From Didymella arachidicola (lineage: Eukaryota; Ascomycota; Dothideomycetes; Pleosporales; Didymellaceae), in contig CM049989.1 in NCBI GenBank assembly GCA_016630955.3, positions 310,001 to 374,000 of the forward strand: DNA of 64,000 nt, in the 5' to 3' direction. Shown piece after piece: positions 10,159-18,930 of the stretch. A program made the translations under genes and the position numbers. The notes under the pieces were generated by a model that did not search any database, was not told the origin of the DNA, and saw nothing but the letters and a program-made list of their open reading frames with translations. Position 1 is the first letter of the stretch. Every line of letters begins with the position of its first letter.

Positions 10159-13100
10159 TTACAGACCTGAATCTGATCTGTCTCGCAGTTTGGATGATAG
10201 ATCGCTTAGTCCTAGCTGGCGTACAAAGTTGGCGTGTCTCTGACGACTAAGGATCTTCGTAAGGCCATCAGCTGGCATCTCTGCAGTAGCCTTCCAATCT
10301 ACCTGCAGTCTGCCCTCTGCTACCTCCTGGCGTACCCATTGATGGTGTACGTCTACATGCTTCAGCTTCGTCTGAAGCTTGTCAGCTGTCTTTGTTGCGA
10401 TTAAGACAGTTTGCTGGTTATCACACCACAGTGCTGGTGTTAACTCTGGGTCAAACTGGATCGCTTTAAAGAAGCGCTGCCACCACTCCATCTCTGATCC
10501 GGCTGTTGATAGAGAGAGTAGCTCGGCCTCTGTAGTCGATTTCGTGACTGATCGTTGGACTGTCGCCTTCCAATCAACAGGCAGTCCATACAGCTTGAAG
10601 ATATAGCCTTGAGAGCTGCGTCGCGTCTCTGGCTCGTCGGCAAAAGCAGCATCTGATGCACCATAGAAGAGAGGCTCATGCTCGTGCTCTTGCTGGGATA
10701 GCATTGTGATGCTCGTTATGCCTTGCTGCTTATCTGCGGACGCTCGAATAGCCAAGTGTTTCGTGCCTATCAGGTACCTCCATACATGGCAAGCTGCGTA
10801 CATATGCTTCTGCCCGGGATTCTGCAGATGACGTGCAAGTACTGAGTGTGCTCTCGCGACGTCTGGTCGTGTCGAAGTCGAAATGTAAGCCAGTGAGCCG
10901 ACTAGCCGCTGGTACCTTTGAGTTCGCGCAGCACTTGGTTCCTCTGTTGATGGCAAAAGGGCATTGTCCCTTAGGGGAACATCTGGACATCTTACGCTTG
11001 ACTTCAGGTCAAACTTTGCTGCAATCTTATTGATGAATGAGTCTTGAGTCAGGTAGATAGAGCGACTGAGCTCCTCGCGGATTACGCGGATACCAAGGAA
11101 CCACTTCAGCTCGCCTAATTCACGGATCTCGTACGTTGTAAGCAGCTGCTGCTTGAACGTCTGGTAATAGCCCCTGTTGAGCGGGTGAACAAGAACGACA
11201 ATATCGTCCACGTAGAAAAATACGATCAAGTGATCATTCGTGTATAAGCATGGCACTCCTGGCACTGGCTCTAGGCTAAGCTTCTTCAAGGTCGATGATA
11301 GCTCCTGGTACCAGAGCAATGGAGCTTCTTTGAGGCCATAGAGAGCGCGCTGTAGTTCAAGTAGCTCTCCAAGCTCGTCTGTAAATCCTTCTGGCGTACG
11401 GCAGTACATTTTGCGTGGCAATCTCGCGTTGAGAAAAGCATTCATGGCGTCAAACTGAAACATCTGTAGGTCGAATGCTGCTGCTAACGCGATGAGGGCT
11501 CGAAAGACTTTAATTGCTAGCGTTGCCGCGTAGGTGTCTCCCCAAGCCTCTTGCATGTCTCCTCGTACGCATATACGCGCTTTGAACTTGTATAGGTATC
11601 CATCTTCGTCAAATTTGTACGTGAATACCCACATCAAGGGTAGAACCTCAGCATCTGCTGTCGCTGCAGTTGCCTCTGTCTGATTGAAGCAGTCTTTTGC
11701 CCAGCAGCTATCAAGCTCAGCTCGTGCTGCCTGTGCAAACTCAGCGCCAAATGGATGATTGTTCAGATCCTTCCATCGCTTTGGTGGATCCGGCAATTGG
11801 TCGCGATGTAATCGTAGCTTTGGCATTTCTCCTGTGAGCTTTGATGGGGCTGTCGGGTTCATTGCTACTGCAAATGCTCTATAGTACGTAGCTAGAGCAT
11901 GATCTGGTGGCTTCCTGGTTCTTTTACCCGTAATGATGTTGCTGCTCACGATTGATGGGTCTGCCATCTTTGGAGCGTTGTTCTGTCGACGATCTGGTAC
12001 GTAGTCCTCGGTATTGCTCCATCCTTTTGCCCATGTTGATGGCTGCTTTCGTGGACGGTCTCGCTTGCTCGTCACAGCTGGCCGTAGTGGTCCGTCTCCG
12101 CTGCTTTTGGCTGTAGATCTATCATCTTCGTGATGCGTCTGCGGCTCATCAAGCAGTTGATCTTGAATCTGTTCCCCAGTGTCTTGATCTTCAGCGCCTT
12201 GCTGATCTTCCACACTGATCTGTTCTGCCGGCTCGGAAGCTCGGTCTAGATCTCTGTCATTGCCTGTCCACTCCTGAGGTGGTACAGTACCGCGATCTGA
12301 CGGTTCTGGTGTGGGCAGAAAGCTCTGATCCTTAGAAAGCTGCTGACGTTGTTGTAGCTCAGTTACTACTTCCTGATCTGCCTCTGCCTCCGCTGTATGC
12401 AGTATATTGAGGATCTCAATCTCTTCTTGCATAATATCTTCTTTCTCAGCCTTCTCATGGTCGTTGTAGAGGCTGCTTCTCTGGAATATCACATCTCTCA
12501 CACGTATCACCTGGTTCTTTTTCGGCAGCCAGATGCGAAAGATGTTTGATGAGTCATACCCTACAAGGTATCCAACGAATGTACGAGACTCTAGCTTATC
12601 TGCCTTCTTCAGCTTTTTGTTAAGCGTGTACGCTTTGCACCCAATCTGGGAGAAGTGCGCGACTGAAGGCTGCTTGCCGTGAACGAGTTCGTACGGCGTC
12701 TTCCAATCAATAGATCTCGTAGGCGTTACATTCGTGATCTTTGTCGCCGTGATCGCTAGCTCATTTGATAGAGACTTCGGTAGACCTGCCTTAATGCGGA
12801 GCGATCTTGCTTTCGTAATGATGATGTTTCCGGCTTGTTCTGCAGCTCCAAGCTGCTCAGGCGTGTCAGGAGCACGCAGCTCAATCTTGAGGCCTGCTTG
12901 CCTCGCGATTCTGTAGAGTTCGAGGCCATAGCCACGATCCCCATCGACTTTGAGCACAATGACTGTGTACCCGTATTGTCGCTCAATCTTGTGTAGCAGC
13001 GCCTTGAGAGCTGCTATCACTACTGGTAGTGACTTGTTCGCAAGAGTCACTGCTTCGTGCCACTTTGAGTACTCGCATACTGCATGCAGCAGGTAGCGAT

Positions 13101-14949
13101 CTCCATTGTAGCATGTTTCTCCAGTCGGTATGAGCTGTACAAGATCAACGACTATTCGATAGAAAGGCCTTGTCGCATGATCATCTGACGCGCGTCTGCT
13201 GACCTGAGCTGCCGATTTTGATTGTATACAGGTCTCACACTCGTGCATCCTTGGAGCTCTGGCGTCTTTGTCAAGAGTTATACCCTGTACATTCCTACTC
13301 AGATGGTCAATCACGTCCTTGCCAGCGTGTGCAAACATCTCATGAGCTTCGACATGGGATGTGTGAATTGGACGTCGATCTTCTCGCGATGGCTTGTACG
13401 CTCGCCGTACTGTCGCCGCGAAGCTGCTCAGAGCTAGGCGATCATTTTCTTCAGCGTCGACAATCCAATGCCCATTTGCGTATTTAAGCGAACAGATGAC
13501 GTTTGATGGATGCTTCTGATACATTGCATCTCTCCCTGAGTCGAACTGCACGTCTATCTCTCGGCATCGTGAGAGGCTTACAACGTTTGTAAGGAAGCCT
13601 TCTACAAGTGCGACGTTAGACAATTGAATCTTGCCTATACCGTTCGGCCGGTTAACGCTGAACGTCACCTCTCCCCAGGCCTGTATCGCCAAGGTTGAGT
13701 CTCCTGCTAAGACCATCTCATGAGGTCTTGCCTTCCGTGTCTCTTGCCAGCCAAATCTCGTCGAGTTGCATACGTGAATATTCGAGCCTGGGTCGAGTAT
13801 CCATCGATTACGTATCGCTGGCAAAGCCTTCTGCTGTACCTGTGCGACAGAGAAGCTGTTGTAGGTGACAAAGCTTGCGCTGCTCTTCCCACCATCAAGT
13901 GTGAGCGTCTCATCTGTGCCTTTTACTCTCTTGCCGTGCCGAGCTAGGAGCTTATTGATTCTCTTAACTTGCTCTGGATCCTTCAAGGCTGCTGCTACTC
14001 GGTCTTGCACAGCTTTAGCCGGTTGAAAGTCCTCGGGTCTCTTCGGATGATCTGGAAACAGGTACCAGCACTCTCTATACCAGTGCTTGCTCCCGCAGAT
14101 ACATTCTGGCTTGTATGGAGCTGATCTCGATGATCTCTGCTCCTTCTGATGCTGTTCTGACTTGGCTGATACACCTAATGACGCAAACGTACCAAGTGAT
14201 GCCGCAGTAGGTCCGATTCTTCGGTAATAGATTCTGAACTGAGCGATGTAGTCTGCCACCGGTTGAACTTCATTCGTCTTGCCTGCTGTCTCTTTCATGA
14301 TTAAATCATGATGCGATGATCCTGCCCATTCTGGCGCGATCGTCCTGATAGCTGACAGGAAATCCTCCTGAGCTCGACAGCCCGTTGTTTCAGGAAGGTC
14401 TACTTCCCTGCACTGATTCGTAATGTGAATCCAGTCGTCGAGCCACTGCTCGAGATCGCGACTCTGAGGGCCTTCCTGCAGAGATCGATACTTGACGATT
14501 AGCTCTCTGGTTCGTGTAGCAGTTGTCGGCGCGAACTGCTTCTTGAGAGCGATCAGTCGATCGTACACCTCATCTTTTCCGTTGATGAGGTAAAGGTGAC
14601 GAGCAGCAATCGTACGGCTGATATCCAAAAGAAGTTCGCCTTCCTTCTGCTTTTTCTTCGCGTACTCTGCTCTTTCATATCTCCAGTCGTGGAGGAGATC
14701 ACTGTACACTGCCTGCTGGCCTGCGTCCAGCTGGGCAATCGCTGTCGCTCCAGCTCTGACATCGCTGGGCAGTGGTTTGATAGGTTCTTCGAGCTTCGGT
14801 AGCTCGCTCTGTGGTTTCGAGATGTCATGGTACTTCCAAATAGCATCTACGACGGCTTTCTCTCGTCGTAGCTGGAACCATGACTCCCAATCGACTGGTT
14901 TATCCAGTATAACGGTCACTCGTGTGACTCCAGCGTCGTTGTACGACAT
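10159..14949 (-). CDS. Copia gag-pol polyprotein
   Basis: A single frame of 1,596 residues. Residues 1-280 are the Gag region. A CCHC-type zinc knuckle with one-residue first spacing (CICGSKHWYREC) lies at 283-294. The aspartic protease motif WILDPGSNIHVCN is at 383-395, with Pro after the catalytic Asp386 rather than Ser/Thr. An integrase zinc-binding segment (HEMFAHAG..HECETC) and core follow at about 540-800. Reverse transcriptase has its YVDD box at 1246-1249, and RNase H occupies about 1430-1560 (LWCDNQQTVLIATK). No frameshift separates gag from pol, so stoichiometry must be set another way, as in other single-frame copia elements. The frame is intact and looks functional. Confidence 0.93.
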   Translation of the reverse strand: MSYNDAGVTRVTVILDKPVDWESWFQLRREKAVVDAIWKYHDISKPQSELPKLEEPIKPLPSDVRAGATAIAQLDAGQQAVYSDLLHDWRYERAEYAKKKQKEGELLLDISRTIAARHLYLINGKDEVYDRLIALKKQFAPTTATRTRELIVKYRSLQEGPQSRDLEQWLDDWIHITNQCREVDLPETTGCRAQEDFLSAIRTIAPEWAGSSHHDLIMKETAGKTNEVQPVADYIAQFRIYYRRIGPTAASLGTFASLGVSAKSEQHQKEQRSSRSAPYKPECICGSKHWYRECWYLFPDHPKRPEDFQPAKAVQDRVAAALKDPEQVKRINKLLARHGKRVKGTDETLTLDGGKSSASFVTYNSFSVAQVQQKALPAIRNRWILDPGSNIHVCNSTRFGWQETRKARPHEMVLAGDSTLAIQAWGEVTFSVNRPNGIGKIQLSNVALVEGFLTNVVSLSRCREIDVQFDSGRDAMYQKHPSNVICSLKYANGHWIVDAEENDRLALSSFAATVRRAYKPSREDRRPIHTSHVEAHEMFAHAGKDVIDHLSRNVQGITLDKDARAPRMHECETCIQSKSAAQVSRRASDDHATRPFYRIVVDLVQLIPTGETCYNGDRYLLHAVCEYSKWHEAVTLANKSLPVVIAALKALLHKIERQYGYTVIVLKVDGDRGYGLELYRIARQAGLKIELRAPDTPEQLGAAEQAGNIIITKARSLRIKAGLPKSLSNELAITATKITNVTPTRSIDWKTPYELVHGKQPSVAHFSQIGCKAYTLNKKLKKADKLESRTFVGYLVGYDSSNIFRIWLPKKNQVIRVRDVIFQRSSLYNDHEKAEKEDIMQEEIEILNILHTAEAEADQEVVTELQQRQQLSKDQSFLPTPEPSDRGTVPPQEWTGNDRDLDRASEPAEQISVEDQQGAEDQDTGEQIQDQLLDEPQTHHEDDRSTAKSSGDGPLRPAVTSKRDRPRKQPSTWAKGWSNTEDYVPDRRQNNAPKMADPSIVSSNIITGKRTRKPPDHALATYYRAFAVAMNPTAPSKLTGEMPKLRLHRDQLPDPPKRWKDLNNHPFGAEFAQAARAELDSCWAKDCFNQTEATAATADAEVLPLMWVFTYKFDEDGYLYKFKARICVRGDMQEAWGDTYAATLAIKVFRALIALAAAFDLQMFQFDAMNAFLNARLPRKMYCRTPEGFTDELGELLELQRALYGLKEAPLLWYQELSSTLKKLSLEPVPGVPCLYTNDHLIVFFYVDDIVVLVHPLNRGYYQTFKQQLLTTYEIRELGELKWFLGIRVIREELSRSIYLTQDSFINKIAAKFDLKSSVRCPDVPLRDNALLPSTEEPSAARTQRYQRLVGSLAYISTSTRPDVARAHSVLARHLQNPGQKHMYAACHVWRYLIGTKHLAIRASADKQQGITSITMLSQQEHEHEPLFYGASDAAFADEPETRRSSQGYIFKLYGLPVDWKATVQRSVTKSTTEAELLSLSTAGSEMEWWQRFFKAIQFDPELTPALWCDNQQTVLIATKTADKLQTKLKHVDVHHQWVRQEVAEGRLQVDWKATAEMPADGLTKILSRQRHANFVRQLGLSDLSSKLRDRSDSGL

Positions 14950-15160
14950 CGTGATCTTCGTGATTAATCACCAAACTGATCTCTGTACAGAGCAGCAGTT
15001 CTGGTCCGTTAGCGACACCACCTGATGGCTGTCGACTAGAAAGGTCTTTGACGCTGATCAGCTGTCAGTAGACAAAACGAGGTAGAAGTGAACGTAGTCG
15101 TTGTCAGTTACACGTCTAGAGCTGTTTTAGTGCTGAGTAGCGCAGTCTAAGAGGTGCAAA

Positions 15161-15173
15161 CCGGGCTCATAAC
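15161..15173 (-). other. Primer-binding site matching the tRNA-iMet anticodon arm
   Basis: On the minus strand GTTATGAGCCCGG starts immediately after the 5' LTR. It is complementary to the anticodon stem-loop of fungal initiator tRNA-Met (..CCGGGCTCATAAC.., from memory), not to the tRNA 3' end. This is the half-tRNA priming arrangement known from Drosophila copia. Confidence 0.7.
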
Positions 15174-15295
15174 TGTGTGCGGGCAGAGGCCAGGCGTAGA
15201 AAAGAGGGACTAGGTTGTTTCCTATCTAATGAGGGGAAGAGGGAATATACACCCTACAGATGATTATGTAACAGAGCACGTGATGCTGGCTAACA
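15174..15295 (-). repeat. Copia 5' LTR (122 bp)
   Basis: The second identical LTR copy, followed on the plus strand by the TACTG target duplication. It should carry the element's promoter in minus orientation. Confidence 0.95.
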
Positions 15296-15485
15296 TACTG
15301 GATCCAGCGGTACCTGCTCCACACGCTTCCCAATCCCGGCACCATATCCATTCTTTCTCAGCCCAACTCTTCCCAGAGGGTTTAAATGAACTCTAAAGCT
15401 TTAAACATCAAGCTCAGTACCCAACTTCAGAAGCTTCCTGGCATTTCCCTCCAATTTCCGGTACCAATTACGTTGCCCGGATCGC

Positions 15486-16317
15486 TTACGTCGATCGGGG
15501 ATGGCGCACCGATAGAATCGAAGAGCCATGAAAGCTGGGAAGTGCCAGGATAAACCACAGTCGTCCATGGCGACGTTTTCCTGCAGCCCGCCGCATTCTC
15601 ACCATCCAATTCTCGGTCTTCACCCATGCGCCCAGGCCCGTCCACGTACCTTCTGCATGCATCGTGAGCTGCACCTCATCTTTGACTTTCCATTGAGGGT
15701 GTACGATCATGCCCGCCTCCGCATCAGCGAGACTCTACCTAGGTGGCAATTTAAACCCAACCTGACAACACCACCTGGGCAGCGTTGAACCAGCTGTGGA
15801 ACACCCATGTGGCACCCGCCGGGCCGAAGGCGCCAGGGGAGCTCAGGTCGGTAGGTACGAGATGGGAGCGCCAGATGACGAGCAAGTAATTTATTACAAT
15901 GAGCGTACCAAAAAGGCCTACAAAGGTGCGGATATGATATCTGGGAGCTGAATCCAAACATGGTTTGGATGGTCCGTCTCGTCGGGGTAGTCAGGGCGAG
16001 ATATGAGTCTGGCAATCGAATATTCAGTTCAAGCTCTCGATGGACTGCACCAGTCGTTATACAGACAAGATCCTTTCACGGGTCATCTACCGATCGTTGG
16101 GCACAGAGGAATCATTGGTATCGTGCGCATAGCTAGTGTCAATTTTGCTAGCAGGAAGTGCGCTATAAGCTCCATTCAATCTGCAATCATCAGCAATGAT
16201 CCCCGGTGCGAAGCTAGGGCCGTACCTCTCTCCAGACTCAAAGCTGTCAACCTCCCACATCCTGTTATCTACCGGTCTGTTACGCCGAGGATCCATATCG
16301 AGACAGACACTTGGCAT
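15486..16317 (-). pseudogene. Decayed fungal membrane-protein gene (family not named)
   Basis: Fragments in several minus-strand frames line up as one protein. They are an N-terminal piece starting at 16317, a membrane helix (VGLFGTLIVINYLLVIW), the segment ATWVFHSWFNAAQVVLSG, then, after a frame change and a TAG near 15755..15770, DAEAGMIVHPQWKVKDEVQLTM and GTWTGLGAWVKTENWM. The last pieces resemble a fungal-specific membrane-protein pattern that I remember but cannot name. No intron of normal size removes the frame break, so inactivation is likely. A gene with unusual introns is the alternative. Confidence 0.35.
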
Positions 16318-16823
16318 CCATGGTCACAGGCATATCCATCATAAATAGGCAGGCTCGTTCAAATAGAAAATGGAATATCATGATGTACGTGCTTGTCTTG
16401 CCTTGCAGTTTCAGCCTTGTTCTTCGCGCAGGGTGCGTGAGGCTGGCAACAGGATTGGACCGAGTCATTGCAATCGCTGCATTTTAGGGCCCCGCTTCTG
16501 GCAGACCGGAAACCAAAGGAGTGCATATGTCGTCGATTGGTCAGGTGGTACGACTGTCATGGTGCATCTGTAAGCCAAGTCGTGGCTGTGGGAGATTACG
16601 TCGCAAGGCTTCACCGGCTGTGTGCTGTTGCTCGCCAGCCGTTTGGGTGGGGTCGCCGCCGTGTGATTCGCTGTTCACGAATACCCTCTTCCGTGCAAGT
16701 AATTGCTCTCTTCATCAGACCTCGGTGAAGCTCGCACCCATCATCATGGATTTCTTGCTCTTGACGCCGCTTGTGTCTTACGAAAGAGAGGTTCGACCTC
16801 TAACCCTGGGCTCCTCTGCTGAC
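16318..16823. other. Intergenic, no gene recognised
   Basis: This lies between the decayed gene and the 3' end of the DUF6594 gene. Short frames only, without support. Confidence 0.4.
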
Positions 16824-18051
16824 CTATGTACCTAATCCCTGCTCTTGTAGCGTGGCACTGGTGCTCGTGATGAACACAATGAGAACCGTGGTGTACCTGT
16901 TCGACCTGTAAGTTTGCCCGGGTGGGTGTGGAGCAATCTGGAACTTACGTGGCTCCGGCCACTACTAACTCAGTAGCCTTTGCTCGTGTCGATCCTGACA
17001 AGACTGCGATGAACATGCTTGCAGCCGTCACAATTATGACGAGTCGAGCTGTGAGGCTTTCCACACAATTACACACAATGACTGGAGCAAGAAGCAAGGT
17101 TACAATGAATGGCGTCATCAAAAACCGAGCAGCTCGTGTAATGGATGCCTGTGGTATGATATGGACCTTGGGGTCCTTGGAGACACCAAATTTCTGGTCC
17201 TGTGTCTAATTAGCAAACCTGCAAGGACAGGGTCTTTTCTAGCGAAACATCTTACTAGTCTCAGCGATGAACGAAATCGTATCATTGTCACTTCGATGAG
17301 TCTTGCCATCCATGTCATGACCGTATCGTCAGTGTTTGCAACACTCAACAAATCACCGGTATGGCTGAGATATGCAGACTCTTTCCTGGCAATACAAGCC
17401 TTTCCCGCGATCCAATTTTGCAGACTTGAGACTAGTTGTGGTCTTGCTGCTTCGAGATCCAGCATCTGTCGGTTACGAATGATGTATTTGTCTACAACGC
17501 TGTCAGTGGATATTATAAGGTACTGAGGCTCTTCATACCGTATTCGCACAGTGCTTTGTCAATCTGTGCCAAAACCTCCTCTCTCTCAATGGATTTATCT
17601 GCCCTGCAAGACTGAAGGTACAGTGGTTCGCTCTCGTTCTTATCAATGTCCTGTAACTGTTGCTCCAAATGTGACAGCTTGTCCTGTTTCATGAGTAGGG
17701 TCCTTGCACGCAATTCGGAAAACCTCCTACACAGGAAGAAATGGTCATGCGAGGCAATCAGTGCGCTATACTGTGGATAGCCACTCCGTCTGCTTTCGAC
17801 TTGCATTAATCAGTTGTAAGATCACCAGTGTGCGTAAGCAAGCTCTTACTGTTCCCTGGTATTCTGTTTCCCGAGCTCGACTTGGGACGATTTCTGCTAC
17901 TTTGATTGCCTGAAGCAGCACCACAGAAATTAAATCTGCTAAATAGGCTTGCGATCGAGGTGCTGTAAGACCTCTTGGTCTTCGCTGAAGCCACTGGGCT
18001 CACACTATCAATTTGGCCCAGCTCGATATCGATGCCTTGATTGTCTCCCAT
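16824..18051 (-). CDS. DUF6594-domain membrane protein, five exons
   Basis: Minus-strand exons in order are 18051..17850, 17799..17539, 17491..17256, 17205..16949 and 16896..16824. Introns are 47-52 nt, all GT..AG, and all joins keep the frame, giving 342 residues. After a Ser-rich N-terminus the DUF6594 hallmarks appear in order: GYPQYSALIASHDHFFLCRRFSELRARTLLMKQD, the HLEQQLQDID helix, an EYDKYIIRNRQML segment created by splicing, SLQNWI, and two C-terminal membrane helices (FLMTPFIVTLLLAPVIV; then YTTVLIVFITS). The family is common in Dothideomycetes and has no proven function. An in-frame upstream ATG at 18132 is possible. The last exon could instead begin at 16905. It sits beside the caspase and CHAT genes. 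Confidence 0.75.
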
Positions 18052-18535
18052 GATCGTGCTCAATGACCTAAGTCTACAGTGTGAGATTTTAAAGCCTGGA
18101 AATAATTTGATCTGGTCCTTGTTGGTCTTCATATCGTGCGGGGGTCAAAGAAGGCTATGCTAACCCACACCCGCTGTCCACTACCTCTCTGTGCCTTGTG
18201 GATTCTCAGGATTAAGCCTTACCATTCCACGATTGCGCATGCAACGCGCTATTGTGAGTTGCGTGGCGTTTTCTTCGCTTGCCGCAAGCGCGGTTAGCTG
18301 TTTGAACACGTCAGTCCTGCCTCACTACTCAGTCTGCCTTGCATTGCATGACTGATGCATAAGCACCCGGCACACCAGAAAATCAGGCAAAAGGGCAAAC
18401 GCTGCTTCCACACACGGCATTAGTCGAGCATAAAAGGCTGACTAGCAACCATAATGAATTTTCCAAAGCTACTGTAATTACAGCATTACACACTAACCCC
18501 AGTTTATCAGCAGCCTGACGTTGTCTTACGCCGAT
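18052..18535. promoter_or_regulatory. Divergent intergenic region between the DUF6594 gene and the 84-residue gene
   Basis: The two genes point away from each other across 484 bp, so both promoters should lie here. No specific site was identified. Confidence 0.4.
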
Positions 18536-18884
18536 ATGAGTTCTGAGGAGTGAGCTTTATGTACAATGTAGTTCAGTATATGCTAATCGAACTAGACCAA
18601 CGCAGAAACCTCACATCGACTACACTGATGATGGTGGGCGTCCCCACGTTCAACGATATGACAACGTAAGCTGACCTAACATGTTGACGATCAAAATGCT
18701 AAGCGAACGTCAGAACTCGACACTTCGACCTAACGACGAAGTCTACATTCGCAATCGTCCACAAGGAGGACTTTACAAAGTAAGGCAAGTCAGCAACGGG
18801 ATGTGCACCCTGCTAGACCGGAATGGGTTGCTGGTCGACAATGGGAAATGGTTCGACGAGAGCGAGTTGGAGCTGGACGAATGA
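18536..18884 (+). CDS. Small 84-residue protein, three exons, function unknown
   Basis: Exons 18536..18549 (14 nt), 18596..18665 and 18714..18884 join through 46- and 48-nt introns (GTGAGC..CTAG with a GCTAATC branch; GTAAGC..TCAG with CTGAC/CTAAC). The product starts MSSEEPTQKPHIDYTDDGG and continues LRPNDEVYIRNRPQGGLYKVRQV, then CTLLDRNGLLVDNGKWFDESEL. The pattern (an xPNDxVYI start, alternating hydrophobic residues, G..YKVRxV and C.L.D..G) looks like a small beta-barrel of SH3/KOW type. I recall similar orphan short proteins in fungi but cannot name the family. It ends 46 bp from the convergent caspase gene, in the accessory cluster. Confidence 0.55.
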
Positions 18885-18930
18885 GAGAAGGTATTTTTGA
18901 ATGTAAGAGATTTCTTATCATATCGAGTCT

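Larger units (their letters stand above)
9941..15295 (-). mobile_element. Complete Ty1/copia LTR retrotransposon
   Basis: A 5,355-bp element in minus orientation. It is bounded by two identical 122-bp LTRs (TG..CA ends) and by a 5-bp target duplication TACTG (9936..9940 and 15296..15300). It contains one 1,596-codon gag-pol frame with no stop, a polypurine tract beside the 3' LTR and a primer-binding site directly abutting the 5' LTR. Identical LTRs and an open frame indicate recent insertion and possible autonomy. The order protease, integrase, reverse transcriptase, RNase H makes it copia rather than gypsy. It landed between two weak gene candidates and disrupts no recognised gene. Confidence 0.95.

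Noticed and set aside
18051..18132. Upstream in-frame ATG of the DUF6594 gene as the certain start
   Set aside because: Both ATGs are in frame and the extra 27 residues show no conserved feature; the inner start was used and the alternative noted.
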